Source: Datisca glomerata (Eukaryota; Streptophyta; Magnoliopsida; Cucurbitales; Datiscaceae). From it: a stretch of DNA of 64,000 nt. Within the stretch, counting starts at the first letter, position 1; each line of letters begins with the position of its first letter. The notes below the pieces were generated by a model that did not search any database, was not told the origin of the DNA, and saw only the letters and a list, made by a program, of their open reading frames with translations. The DNA is taken from positions 62,001 through 126,000 of the forward strand of contig QANY01009002.1 of the NCBI GenBank assembly GCA_003255025.1, in the 5' to 3' direction. This document shows positions 32,961 through 44,520 of the stretch, piece after piece. The translations under genes and the position numbers were made by a program.

Positions 32961-35089
32961 TAAATCTTGATGCTATTAAAACATATGGAAGGTAGAGGCG
33001 TTTTGATGTCACATTAAAATCATTCTGAATAATATTCAAGTAAAGATAGAGAAGTCACCATCATAAATATTTATTCTGTCAATTTGATTGGCATTATGAT
33101 ATTCAATATTACTAACAAGGGGCATGTTGATGGGATTAGAGTTGTATTTTGATAAACAAATGAGCAGAAACATTACTAAAGGTAGAGAAGGGTCAAAGCT
33201 TCCGGACAAATGGCAAGGAACTGATTTGGAAGGCACATATGGGCAAAGGAGGAAGATAGACAGTGGTAAAATCACAAAAGGAAGTTAATGAAGTGGACAG
33301 TTTCCAGAATAACTGTAAGGAAAGTTACTCAAAGTTGCCGACCTGTAAATTTGGAGGAAGAAGAAAGGACCACAAAATCAACTCAAACTCTCAAAATTTA
33401 CTAAAATTTATTTACACCATGGGCCTGTATTATTCGTTAATTTTTCTACTAATAACGTTAATTTTTTTAAATTCCAAGAATGTCTTTAGTCAATCATTTG
33501 CTAACTGATTTAGGGTTGTATCAAATCCAAATTTTTAGGTTATATCAAACTATCGATTTTGATATAACCCAAATAATGAAGAACAAGCTCAGGTACGGGT
33601 GCAAGGGTAAGGGTCAAGATCTAAGGTTATTTTAGTCATTTCATTCTAAAATTAAACTATTTGTAATAGATTAAACTTATTTGCCTTTTTGGAAACTATA
33701 TGTGATTTTCGTGTATTTTAGATAAATCTCAGGAGATGTTGATGTACTTTTTTTAATAAATTAATAATATTAGGCTAAACATTAATAAAATTAATCTATA
33801 CTATATTAAAATGGATTTAAAGAGGAAAATATTTTTATTCTCATTTTCCCTTTATTTTGATTGACATTTTTCCCTTTAAAATCTATTAAAAATGTAACAT
33901 AAATTATGTTCATTTTCTCATTTAATTTATTTAATAATATTCTATCATTTATTCAATAGTAATTTGTTTATAATAAGTAAAATTAAATATTTTAATAATT
34001 TTATGTAACCAGAAATGTGAATATATGTATATTGATTTCAAAATTTTTTATAACAAATATTTAATTATAAGTTAATAATAATTTATTTATTATAAATTTA
34101 TAAATTAGTATTCTACATTATTTATTATTTATTGTATCAGTAACATGAACATATAAACGAATTTGTAGAAAGACATAAGTACATTTTGATTAAAAAATTA
34201 TGTTAATATGATATAATTATTCTTAAGAATATGACAAGCTGATGAAATGAAATCATTTTTTATATTATTCAAAAATATAATTTTAATATTATAAATAAGT
34301 TTTTGTTATTACTATTTTACTTTTAGTATATAAGCAGAATAAGTTTGAAAGATGATGTTTTAATTTCAACATTAATATCAATTTAAAATTATATATATTT
34401 TAAATTTGTTGAATACGTGTAAAACACGTACGTTTCGATAGTTTTAGATAAATTAATAAAAAGAGAGAGGCAGTGAAAGAAAGAAAATGATATTTATTTT
34501 ATTTCATATGAGGATACGAAAGTAATTATGTTTGATATTAAAATTGTAATTACATTTTAAATTACGATTGTTCTCATATTCTGCTGTAATTCAAATATCT
34601 TAAAAGATTATAAATTAAGATTATGTGAAAATAAGGTTGCATTCTAATTTAAAAAGATTATTCCAAACAAACATGTTAATTCGCTTATAAGATGATTGTA
34701 ATACGATTATAAAAGATGATAGCACGAACCAAACGTAATTGCTTGTTAGGATTAGGAAAGTACTTTTGAATGAAATTTCAAGAATCGTTGTTGTGTTGTT
34801 AGATAAACAATTTAGAGCACAAAATATTCGAAAAAATAAAACCTAAAATTGGTTGAAGCTTGCAATTGCAATATCTTAAAGATAATTCTATGGCGATTGG
34901 GTCCTGCTTATTGCAGTTTTATGTTAATTGTCTCAGCAAAATATAACGATTGATCCCGTATTTTCTTGGTTTATGTTCGTATTCATGGAGAAATTAAAGG
35001 AATTTTCAGTAAAACAATTATATATGTTTTCTTGATTCCCTAACCAAATCTAAACAAGCCAGCCATCGTTTAGGTGCTATTAACGTCAT
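32961..35089. other. AT-rich intergenic region
   Basis: No gene recognised. A local inverted pair (GGTTGTATCAAA near 33514 and TTTTGATATAACCC near 33557) could form a hairpin. From 33760 on the sequence is very AT-rich. Confidence 0.4.
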
Positions 35090-35640
35090 TTGTCTTGAAA
35101 TATGTTTGAAGCTTTTAAATAATTAAACAAATTCTTTCAAACGTGAAAATTTTATCGATAAATATTAGTTGAATATAGTTACTTGAATTTTAAAGAAAAG
35201 TCATCTACTTGCACAAAAAGTATTTTGCCGGAAAGATTTTTTGATTTTTCATATTTGTTGTAAAATAGTTTTAAGCCTTAAATCCAAAAAACTTTTAGAG
35301 CGTGAAAATTATCAATAATATATTCTATCAATTACAAAATATAGAGTGAGTTAAATTAAAAATTCATCAGCTTATAGATAAAAGTATTTCGCTAGTTCAA
35401 ATTCTTTTATTTTCATGTTCGTCATAAAATATCTTTAAGGCTTAAATTTAAGAAAATTCTTTAGGCTTTGAATTATTTAATATACAAATTTCTTATAACA
35501 AAATATCGAGTAAATTAATTTTTAAGTCAATAAAAAAATCACTTCATTATTGTCAAAAGTCTTTGCAATTTTTTTATTTTCATATTTATCGTAAAATATT
35601 TTCAAAGTTTAAATTCGAGAAAAACTCTTTTGATTTTTCA
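35090..35640. repeat. Degenerate tandem repeat, ~165-bp period, about four units
   Basis: The phrase TAAAATATTTTTAAGGCTTAAAT, in varied forms, recurs at about 35096, 35261, 35425 and 35592, spacings 165, 164 and 167. The units share further blocks (TTTTTCATATTTGT before it, CTTTTAGAGCGTGAAAAT after it). A 165-bp period is typical of plant satellites, but this is a short, diverged array. Confidence 0.6.
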
Positions 35641-36654
35641 ATAATATAAAACTCTCATCACATGATATCAAGTTGGATGATTTTAAAGCAATAAGAATTT
35701 ACATAATTTTTAATTTCAATCATAGTGTACAACCTTTTGATACAAGAATCTAAAACTATTAAACTTTTTTTGCATTTAACACAAGAATCTAAGTTTTTGT
35801 GTACAACCACAGTCTGGAAAAATAAATTAGTCTCTCAATTAATTACATTCAAAGCTATTTAATGAACTAAATATTATTCAACCGATTTTATTATATATTT
35901 AGTATCCAATTAATTATGTGATTAATTATTTATAATCCACATACTATATAAAGAGACATCAGCCGTGAACCTTTTATTTCTATCAAATTCTGCAAGAAAG
36001 ACTTGATTACATGATCAATGGATGCAAATCATAGAATTGATTATACATTCAAAATATTGAGAGCTATCTTTTGACAAAAAATGTCAAAATTTTGCTTGCA
36101 TGAATTTTCAAAAACATTATTACGCACACGTTCATTATACATTTTACATGGGTACTGAGTTCGTCATGTACATTTAAGATAGTCCTATGTATTAGTTTAT
36201 GTTTTTTAGTTTTCTGACTTTTGACCTCCACGGGAATTAACAAGCTGGTCGCCACGCCGTTGAGCTGGAAATCAATCAGAAAGAAGAAAACGGATAGTCA
36301 ATGGGATAAGATGATTGTGGATATCAGATGAAACTCGAAGGCTTCGTTCAATTTTAAACTCATAATCAAGGAGTTGTATCAGCGAAAATTTTGTATCTAA
36401 CTATTTCCCTTGTTTTAAGGTTGTAAATTAGTCTAAGATATGGTATTCTATGTAATGGAAATACACTCAATATTTTGTGCATAAAAAGGAACCAATATAA
36501 CCTTAATAATAAGACAAGCAACTTATATTCTTCTATACTCTCTCTCTTATGTTCATTCTTAATTTTGTACTATAAAATTCCTTTACACGTCCAAAATACA
36601 TGATTGGTCGTTATAGAAAAAAGAAATTTATAGCTCTACCTTTACGAATTTACT
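35641..36654. other. AT-rich spacer, nothing clear
   Basis: No gene recognised. Around 36430-36560 there is a sequence reminiscent of copia LTR U5 regions (TACTCTCTCTCTTATGTTC), but no partner LTR was found. Confidence 0.3.
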
Positions 36655-36965
36655 TTTTTTTGTAAAAAAGATAAATATATTAAAAAAAATACAGATATTA
36701 GAGGTATACCACAAGACAAAGAATCAACAAAGTAAACCCTAAAAGGACTCTACAGCCAAAGCATCAGAGAATCATCAAAATGAAGATTCCTATCTCTATT
36801 AGGAAAAAATAATCTATCTAGAACCATATTAGAGATTTTCCTAGAGAGAATAGTAATATCCATACACAATAAACAAATATAAAAAAAATAAGCGTAGAAC
36901 TCAAACTAGAATTTTTGAATTGCCAAGCTGCAGCAACCATTGCAGCAAAGAGTCCCAAGAAAATA

Positions 36966-37200
36966 CTACTACAAATACTATTTTTAATGACGGGGAAACT
37001 CGTCGGTAAAGATAATTAACGACGGGTAGTTACCCGTCGTCGGAAAAGGTGTCGTGAAAAATCATTCATTTTTTACGATGGTGAATTTTTACGACGGTGG
37101 ACTAATGAACAGTCGTTATAAATTGTCCCAACCGTCGTTAGTGTTTATTTTATAATGACGGTTTATGGAATAACCGTCGTTAAAGATATTCATTTTAAAA
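36966..37200. repeat. CACTA left subterminal palindrome region
   Basis: ACGACGGGTAGTTACCCGTCGT (about 37020-37041) and ATGACGGTTTATGGAATAACCGTCGTT-type palindromes (about 37156-37182) repeat the GACGG/CCGTC core at least six times. Such subterminal repeats bind CACTA transposase. Confidence 0.65.
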
Positions 37201-37302
37201 ATAAAAAAATAACTTGAGAAGCCTGAGACACGAACAATAAAATTGGTAAGAAGAACAGAAATAATAAATAACCAACAAACTTACTTAGCAAGGGGAAAGA
37301 AT

Positions 37303-38197
37303 TGTTGGAGATAATAAAAGAAAGAGAAGTCAAAAGAAAGAAATAAAAGATAAAGTGAGAATGAGTGTGTGATGTGAAATTGAGTGAGATTTAGTCCCAC
37401 ATTGAAAACTCAAGAAAAAGATGTTGGGTTTATAAATCCAACTCTCATGCCTTGGGCTTGGGAAGGGAGGACCTAGATGGCATGTGGTTCTCCCCTCACA
37501 CAAGCGCGCCGTTAGTCCGGCCGGCCGTCTCGGCTTAGTTTGACAAGACCGGATCAAAGAATTATTTTTTGGATAAAATTTCTTTTGATTATTTATTTGG
37601 AGAGGAAGGCTTAGAGTTTTGAATTTGTCAAAGCTAAATAAATATCTCCTGGATTATCTGTAGAAGATAATTAGACCTTATCAACACTAATTTCGTGCAT
37701 GATCTTATCTCCATTATCCCCAATTTCATGTATGACCTTATCAGGACTAACCAATTTTTTTACTTACTCCCCAAGCTGCCCACGTTTTAAATAAAGACAG
37801 TATGTGAGCACAAGAATAAGGAGCAACTTCGGTTTTATCACCATTAGAAAAATTTTGTTTTCATCACCATCATCAAATATCTGCATATTGAGAGAGAGAT
37901 ATAGAGAGTTCTGAAGAGTCTGAGTAATTGACTGCTATTCTCAGACTTAGATCGTTGTATCTTGTAAAAGAGATTCAGTGTAGTCTCCAAGCACCCTGTG
38001 GAGGATGATTATTGTCTTTAGAACATTGCTTACGAGCAATCCCCGATCTTCGTCTAATTCTGCTTTAATTATTAAAATTTCAGTTGTATTTGTTTTCTCT
38101 ATTTAATTTTGAATTTCCCTGTATGAATTCTAATAATTTCCGTTGTAATAATCTCTGTTGCATTTAAGTTGTATTCATTCTAATTTCATTGTATTAT
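37303..38197 (+). repeat. Copia-2 5' LTR
   Basis: About 895 bp, aligning with 41980-42740. It includes a GC-rich patch (CGTTAGTCCGGCCGGCC) and GAGAGAGA near 37890. The 3' boundary is set by the primer site and lacks a clear CA end, so it may be off by a few bases. Confidence 0.8.
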
Positions 38198-38211
38198 TGG
38201 TATATGAAAGC
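38198..38211 (+). other. Copia-2 primer-binding site
   Basis: TGGTATATGAAAGC resembles the tRNA-Met primer site TGGTATCAGAGC of plant copia elements and lies at the expected place right after the LTR. Confidence 0.6.
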
Positions 38212-38254
38212 ATCTTGTTCCATCACTACCTACAACAATCTAAAGACGATAACT

Positions 38255-38914
38255 ATGGAACAATCTGTTGGAATCAAGACTTTGCACGCTGAGAGACCTG
38301 AGAAGTTCAAGGAGAACGACTTCAAACAATGGCGACAGAAGATGGTCTTCTATCTGACCACTCTCAATCTAGCACATCTGCTGACAAGCAATATTTCTCC
38401 TGCACTGAAGGAAGGACAATCGAAGGAGCTAGCATCGATACGGGAAGCCTGGATTCATTCGGACTTCCTTTGCCGAAACTATATCTTGAATGGCTTGGTA
38501 AACACCCTCTACAACATCTACTTGTCGTTCATGACGGCAAATGAGTTGTGGCAGGCCTTGGAGAAGAAGTACAAAATTGAGGATGCCAGGACAAAGAAGT
38601 TTATCGTCAGAAAATTCCTGAAATATGCTATGGATGATAAGAATACGGTAATCAGTCAAGTGGAGGAACTACATATCATCTTCAACAACATGAAGGTCGA
38701 GGAGATGATCGTGAATGAACCATTCCAAGTCGCGTCCATCATTAAGAAGATGCCGTCGTCATGGAAAGACTTTAAGAATTATCTGAAGCACAAGCACAAA
38801 GAGCTTAGCATGGAGGATTTGATTGTTTGGCTGAGGATAAAGGAGGACAACCGAAAAAATGAAAAAAAAGCAATGTGGGCAACCGAGGGAATGAAAGCTA
38901 TCGTGGTGGAATGA
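38255..38914 (+). CDS. Copia-2 Gag
   Basis: 219 residues from ATG 38255 (MEQSVGIKTL) to a stop at 38912-38914; open sequence upstream has no better ATG. It matches plant copia Gag: F-K-x-W-R-Q-K-M-x-F-Y-L near residue 30, then a long helical region with LWQALEKKYK and FNNMKVEEMIV, and a stop before the Lys-rich linker. The zinc knuckle lies downstream in another frame (CWVCGKDGDRAKDC at about 39003, His replaced by Asp), so Gag is truncated by the stop. It would coat element RNA. Confidence 0.75.
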   Translation: MEQSVGIKTLHAERPEKFKENDFKQWRQKMVFYLTTLNLAHLLTSNISPALKEGQSKELASIREAWIHSDFLCRNYILNGLVNTLYNIYLSFMTANELWQALEKKYKIEDARTKKFIVRKFLKYAMDDKNTVISQVEELHIIFNNMKVEEMIVNEPFQVASIIKKMPSSWKDFKNYLKHKHKELSMEDLIVWLRIKEDNRKNEKKAMWATEGMKAIVVE

Positions 38915-38959
38915 AACAAATCCAATCAACCGAGCAAGAAAAGGAAGACACCGTCGAGC

Positions 38960-39318
38960 AATGCTAAAAAAGGTAACTCAGATAAACGCATTAATGGCAG
39001 TTGCTGGGTGTGCGGTAAAGACGGGGACAGGGCAAAGGACTGCAATTTTAAGAAAGATCAGAATGATGGTAACCAACCCCGTAACAACGAGAAAATCAAT
39101 CAAGCAAATATGATGGAGATAAATGATCTTTGTGCTATGATTTCTGAGATTTGTGTGGTCGGTGACACCAGGGAATGGTGGGTTGACACTAGTGGGACGA
39201 AACACGTGTGCAATGACCGAAATGTTTTTTCAACTTATACAGAAGTTAAAAATGATGAAGTTCTCTATATGGGGAACACTCAGAAGCTGCTGTTAAGAGA
39301 AAAGGAGAGGTTGTGCTG
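38960..39318 (+). pseudogene. Copia-2 zinc knuckle and protease
   Basis: The frame 39008-39318 starts inside the knuckle (CGKDGDRAKDC, lacking the His of CCHC) and continues to WWVDTSGTKHVCNDR, the copia protease site, with the usual D-S-G changed to D-T-S-G. Then a frameshift leads to the next frame at 39313. Confidence 0.7.
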
Positions 39319-40293
39319 AAGTTCACATCCAGAAAACAACTCACTCTCCTGGACTTCTTGCATGTGCCTGAATTTAGTAGGAATTTGGTTTTAAGATCTC
39401 TTTTATGTAAGAGTGGATTCAAGCATATCATTGATGCTGGCAAGTTTATTCTGACCAAGGGAGGGATTTTTGTTGGGAAGGGTTGTAGTTCTGACGGTCT
39501 TTTTAGACTTAATGTGTCTGCTGTAACTCCTACTATTATGAATAATAATTCTGCTTCTTCTGTTTATATCACTGAATTATCTATTTGGCATGCTAGATTA
39601 GGACATGTTAATTTTTTATCCTTATAACGAATGATTAATTTAGAATTTTTGCCTAGTTTTACTCTAGAAAACGGAAATAAATGTGAAATATGCGTAGAAT
39701 CTAAATTTGCAAGTAAATCATTTAAATCTGTAGAAAGAACAAATGTCTTACTTGATTTGGTACAGAGTGATTTATGTGATTTAAAATTAACACCTAGTAG
39801 GGGAGGTAGAAAATACTTTGTTACATTTATTGATGATTTCAATAAATATTGCTATGTATATCTACTTCGTTCAAAGGATGAAACTTTGGATATGTTTAAG
39901 ACATATAAGTTTGAAGTTCAAAACTAACTTGGTAAAAATATCAAATTGCTTAGATGTGACCGATGTGGAGAGTATGACTCCACTATGCTGTCTGAATTTT
40001 GTGCTCAGCATGGAATTGTGCATCAGACTATTGCACCTTATACTCCTCAACAGAATGGAGTGGCTGAAAGGAAGAATAGAACTCTGAAAGATATGGTGAA
40101 CTGTATGTTGAACAGTTCTAGATTACCCCAAAATTTGTGGGGGAGGCCTTGCTTACAGCAAACACCATACTTAACAGGATACCACATAAGAAGACCAATA
40201 AGTCTCCTTATGAAGAGTGGAAATGGAAGTTACCTTCCTAGAAAGTGTGGGGGTGTCTCGCAAAGGTACAAGTACCGTTGCCAAAAAGAGTAA
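39313..40293 (+). pseudogene. Copia-2 integrase
   Basis: Three open pieces (39313-39627, 39631-39927, 39946-40293) in the same frame are separated by single stops at 39625-39627 and 39925-39927. Pre-integrase WHARLGHVNF (His pair) with CEICVESK (Cys pair) forms the HHCC finger. The core has QSDLCDLK, FIDDFNKYCYVYLL, then PYTPQQNGVAERKNRTL with the catalytic Glu. Integrase inserts element cDNA. The C-terminal part is frameshifted near 40150. Confidence 0.75.
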
Positions 40294-40479
40294 AACTAGG
40301 ATTAAGACAATAGACTGTGTTTTCATAGAATAATCATTGAACAGTGCTGCATATAGATTTTTGGTTATTAGGTCAGATATTTCTAACATAAGTACCAACA
40401 CTATAATGGAGTCTGTCAATGCTGAATTCTTTGAGAATGTGTTTCCATTTAAGGAATGAAGACACAATCAAACTGCCAA

Positions 40480-41142
40480 ACGAGATTTATAAGAAAGTTC
40501 TTCTAGAGCTAAGATTGATGAAGAATCTGAACCTGAGTTTAGAAGAAGTAAAAGAGTTAAATCGAGTACCTCATTTGGTCCAGAGTTTCTAACATACCTG
40601 ACGGAGGCCGAACCTCAAACCTATAAGGAGGCAATGCCTAACCCTGAGGCTCTTTTTTGGAAGGAAGCAGTCGATAATGAAATAGATTCCATTATGCTTT
40701 CTTAAATGGAGAATTGGACGAAGAAACTTACATGGAACACCCCGAAAGGTTCGTGGTTAAAGGCCAAGAAAGAAAGATCTGTAAACTTGTTAAATCTCTT
40801 TATGGATTAAAACAAGCGCCAAAGCAATGGCACGAGAAGTTTGACCACACAATGTTATCTAATGGATTTAAGATAAATGAGTGTGATAAATGTTTCTACA
40901 TTAAAGGTACTAATGATAAATTCATCATAGTATGTTTATATATAGATGGCATGTTTATAGTGAGATCGAATAAGGATATAATATCCTCTACTAAGAAGAT
41001 GTTGAATTCTAATTTTGACATGAAAGACTTAGGTCAAGTAGCTGTTATTCTTGAAATTCAAGTAAAGCGAACTGAAAATGAATATATCCTTACTCAGTCC
41101 TATTATATAGAAAAGATTTTGAAAAAGGTTTGGGCAATATGA
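40480..41142 (+). pseudogene. Copia-2 reverse transcriptase, internally deleted
   Basis: The linker before RT (ESEPEFRRSKRVKSS at about 40520) and the RT start (ALFWKEAVDNEIDSI at about 40655) are followed directly by a frame matching AFLNGELDEETYMEHPE at about 40698. About 90 residues normally found between them, including the first catalytic Asp, are missing. KSLYGLKQAPKQWHEKFD is well kept, but the YVDD box reads YIDG (about 40942), so another catalytic Asp is lost. The frame is open at 40714-41142. Confidence 0.75.
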
Positions 41143-41538
41143 AAGCAAACCTGCAGTAACTCCGTTCAACCCAAACTGTAAGTTGAGGAAGAATAATGGA
41201 GTTGGAGTACTCACAAATAATTGAGAGCTTAATGTATATCATGAATTGCACCGGGCCTCATATAGCCTATTCAGTAGGAAGGTTGGGAGTTTAATGACAA
41301 TATGGCTACAACCTTTAAAGCAAAAAATAATATGTATAATGGTAAGTCTGGGTATATCAGAGGAAGACATAATACCATTAAGCAATTGCTCTCCAATGAG
41401 GTGATTTCCTTAGACTTTATAAGGTCAAAAGAGAATCTTGTGGACCATCTGACCAAAGGTTTGTCAATACGAAAACTGGCAGGAATGGTTCACGTAACAC
41501 ACAAAGAAACTTTGTTTCTTCCCATTCATATGGTGTAA
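41143..41538 (+). pseudogene. Copia-2 RNase H remnant
   Basis: MNCTGPHIAYSVGRLG at about 41236 corresponds to the start of copia RNase H. The middle is deleted. ISLDFIRSKENLVDHLTKGL at 41407-41466 is the conserved C-terminal end of copia Pol (V-x-x-x-x-N-L-A-D-x-x-T-K). The frame is open from about 41302 to 41538. Confidence 0.7.
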
Positions 41539-41969
41539 TGAAAGTGTGTTATCTGTCGATGATAAAAGGGTATACTTAGTATTTAATGACGTTGATATCT
41601 TGCTTACAAGAGGAGTATAGACAGAATACTCTTACTCATCGTCACCTATGTGAGAATAAAAGTGGGGTCGTTTCTATTAGAGGTCTAAATGGCTTAACCT
41701 CTCTAAAACTCTCATGAACGCGAGATATGTTCAGGACTAAAATGAACAAAATCATATGAACTCAGATGTATTAAGATGAGATATGTGTGAAATTTGTTGT
41801 CTCGGTTTATCTCAGAAGAAGTTCAGTTCAAGAACATAGTTCACTGTTCTTTAGAATAAATCCGATATATTCTCACTACGGAAGGTTCAAGTCCAAAAGA
41901 CACCTCTCCTTATACATATCTCATCTGCTCTCTCTCATCTTGTTGTCCAGCTAGGACACATTTCCTTCA

Positions 41970-42740
41970 TGTGGGGGATTGTTGGAGATAATAAGGGAAA
42001 GAGAAGTCAAAAGAAAAAATATAAATGAAAGTGTGTGATGTGAAATTAAGTGGGATTTAGTCCCACATTGAAAACTCAAGGAAAAGATGTTGGGCTTATA
42101 AACCGTAATCTCATGCCTTGGGGTTCCTAAGGGGCACCCCACATTTTGTGGGGAAGGGAGGACCTAGATGGCACATGGTCCTCCCCTCACGCGTGCGTGC
42201 CGCCGTCATCCGTCCGTCTGGCCGGCTCGTTTCGGTCCGATCAAGGACTTATTTTTTTGATAAAATTTCTTTTGATTATATACTTAGAGAGGAAGGCTTG
42301 GAGTTTTGAATTTGTCAGAGCTAAATAAATATCTATTGGATTATCTGCATAAGATAATTAGACCTTATCAGCACTAATTTCGTGCATGATCTTTTCTCCA
42401 TTATCCCCAATTTCATGCATGACCTTATCAGCACTAACCAATTTTTTACTTGCTCCCCAAGCTGCCCACGTTTTAAATAAAAGTAGTGTGTGAGCAAAAG
42501 AATAAGGAGCAACTTCGGTTTTATCACCATTAGAAAAACTTGGTTTCATCACCATCATCAAACATATGCATATTGAGAGAGAGAGAGATACAGAGAGTTC
42601 TGAGAGAGTCTGAGTAATTGGATGCTATTTTCAAACTTAGATCGTTGTATCCTGCAGAGGCGATTCGTCGTAGTCTCCAAACACCCCGTGGAGGACGATT
42701 ATTATCTTTAGGACATTGCTTACGAGCAATCCTTGATTTT
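41970..42740 (+). repeat. Copia-2 polypurine tract and truncated 3' LTR
   Basis: GTGGGGGAT (41971-41979) is followed by the LTR start at 41980. It matches the 5' LTR to about 42740 (ACGAGCAATCCTTGATTTTC), with an extra segment GGTTCCTAAGGGGCACCCC near 42121. The last ~140 bp of the LTR are missing in this orientation. Confidence 0.75.
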
Positions 42741-42905
42741 CCTTAATGGCATACTTGTTGTAGGTAGTGATGGAACAAGATGCTTTCATATACCAACAAT
42801 ACAATGAAATTAGAACGAATATAACTTAAATGCTACAGAGACGATTACAACGAAAATTATTAGAATTCAACAGAGACGATCCCAAAATTTGAAAATTGGA
42901 ACTTT
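42741..42905 (-). repeat. Inverted copy of the Copia-2 LTR end, primer site and leader
   Basis: Read on the minus strand this segment gives the sequence of 38110-38235: GAATTCTAATAATTTTCG, GCATTTAAGTTATATTCG, TTGGTATATGAAAGCATC and CATCACTACCTACAACAA. It starts exactly where the 3' LTR stops, so the element ends in a fold-back. Confidence 0.75.
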
Positions 42906-43121
42906 GAGATCATGAACTTCCACCACCATAAGTATAACATAGTCAATAACTCAATTGAACTTCAAGAGGTATCCCTAAACATAGTCCAAATATCATCACA
43001 AGTCAGTGAAGAATATGTGAAAAAACCACCGTAGACTAATATAAAAAACATGGAAATCCAACCCTGTGCACACTGATCGCTGTTGCAAGAAATCCAAGGA
43101 TGATATCTGGAAATTGTTTTC

Positions 43122-43223
43122 TAAAAATCTCTTTCCTTTAATCTTTTCTCCTTGCGTTCAAAGTTCCACTGCATATCAACTTCATCATCACTTCCATCTG
43201 AAGCAGGGACTGGACCGGGGCGT
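43122..43223 (-). pseudogene. Possible captured exon of an unidentified gene
   Basis: On the minus strand PASDGSDDEVDMQW is followed by NFERKEKRLKERDF, an acidic-then-basic run that looks coding in composition, bounded by a stop at 43122. No family is recognised. It lies between the E2 exons and the copia, inside the CACTA. Confidence 0.3.
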
Positions 43224-43506
43224 GCCCAACCACTTAACTACTGACAGAAGATTTTAATGGTTACTCTATCAGCATACACTAAATAGAATAAAGGTACAAC
43301 ATGTGGATGTCAATAAATTGTAAGATAATATCTCTAGGCGATAAATATGGCATGAAAGAACAGAAACACATTGGGTATTGAAATCGTTATCCATTGAAAT
43401 GTTACCTTTTTTAAAATAAAAAGGAATTCTAGCATTATCTTTGATCACTCTTAAAGTATTGAAATCGGCGTAGAACCCAAATATGCAACTTTTGAATGAC
43501 ACTGAC

Positions 43507-43688
43507 CTTGTCGCCTTCTTTCTTTCTCCATTTTGCAATGTTAACTTGATTCTATTGAAAGAGCAATAGGCAACTGTAATTATTGGATGTGGGACAGCAA
43601 AACCAACTAACAGTAACTAAAGTGAAATTTTCTAATTTATTTGACGTCTTACCATTGTAGGAGATAGTGCTGGCATTTCAAGGACGGC
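43507..43688 (-). pseudogene. Captured exons of pyruvate dehydrogenase E2 (lipoyl domain)
   Basis: Minus-strand exon 43688-43653 encodes AVLEMPALSPTM, bounded by TTCTTCGCAG before and GTAAGA after. The next exon, 43551-43507, encodes NQVNIAKWRKKEGDK, bounded by TTTCAATAG and GTCAGT. Joined, they match the start of the lipoyl domain of plant dihydrolipoamide acetyltransferase (E2 of pyruvate dehydrogenase), with one conserved Gly changed to Val. The following exon with the lipoylated Lys was not found. Exon-intron structure is retained, so the piece came from genomic DNA and not from a transcript. It cannot make an enzyme. Confidence 0.75.
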
Positions 43689-44046
43689 CTGCGAAGAATC
43701 AGAAGTTACAATCATCTTATAGTCAGAATACAGTCCTCTGATGGTAATGACTAACAACCAACTCTTATGGGATAACTCCTTTTTATTATTAAATGAACGT
43801 AGGAACTAAAGTGGTATGTTATACCTACTGATGAGAAGTACTTGATACCAACTGACGTCTTTATTTCCCAGGTTCTTCTTCGTTTTTATTTCCCCACGGT
43901 CGAGCTTCTTCGTCTTTATTCCCAAGATGAGTGAGGTAGGGTTTGATTTTTCATGTTCATTTTCTTCTTCTCTCTATCCATACCTTTTCGTCTCATAAGA
44001 ACAGAGAGATGGGGCTCGAAACACACAATTAATTCAAAATCTACTC
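43689..44046. other. Interior of the CACTA between the two captured genes
   Basis: No coding match. TTCTTCTTCGT.TTTATT.CCC repeats twice (43866 and 43908), a local duplication. It may be intron or untranslated sequence of the captured genes. Confidence 0.35.
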
Positions 44047-44520
44047 CCCATATGTTCTGCAGAACACTTACATCTTCTTATACTAGCACTCATGGTCCAT
44101 GGAGGGTTCTTTATTCCTCATAGATCTGCCGAAGACTATTTCCCTCATCTAGTGTGCTATTCAACTATTCCTAAAATTTGTTCTTTTCCTCATCTTTAAT
44201 GATGAATTAGCTTACTGTTTCAGTTTGGCCTAATTGTAGTATAATAAAATGTGTGCAGGATTGCAAACAACAGAGGCGCCCTCTCGAGAGCTTATTGCAA
44301 AGTACTTGCATGGCGTGGAGTGGAGGTTCTGTCATATATATAAAGGTATTTTGTTAGATTTTATTTGCTTATGTTATTAGTTTGATTGATTGACAAATTT
44401 GTAAGAGTGAATTTCTTCTATTTTGTCTGACCAACTTAGAAGGCATCTACTTACTATAGGGTGGAGTATTTTCGTGAGAAAAAAAAATCTTGTTTTGTGG
44501 GATGTGGTGCTCTTTTTGAG
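44047..44520 (+). pseudogene. Captured exons of an auxin response factor (B3 domain)
   Basis: Three exons in order. Exon A (about 44047-44151): FCRTLTSSYTSTHG, then after a 7-bp duplication that shifts frame, GGFFIPHRSAEDYFPHL. Exon B (44259-44345) after GTGTGCAG: PSRELIAKYLHGVEWRFCHI, ending at GTATTT. Exon C (about 44440-44520): RHLLTIGWSIFVRKKNLV. These match consecutive parts of the ARF B3 DNA-binding domain, which binds auxin response elements. Frameshift, altered residues and a missing remainder show it is a fragment. It is on the opposite strand to the E2 exons. No further ARF exon was found downstream. Confidence 0.8.

Larger units (their letters stand above)
37303..42740 (+). mobile_element. 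Copia-2: Ty1/copia retrotransposon, plus strand, inside the CACTA
   Basis: The 5' LTR begins TGTTGGAGATAATAAAAG at 37303 and the 3' LTR begins TGTTGGAGATAATAAGGG at 41980, after the purine tract GTGGGGGAT. Gag, protease, integrase, RT and RNase H remnants follow each other on the plus strand, the copia order. The element is less decayed than Copia-1. The 3' LTR breaks off at about 42740, where an inverted copy of the 5' LTR end and leader begins. Confidence 0.85.
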
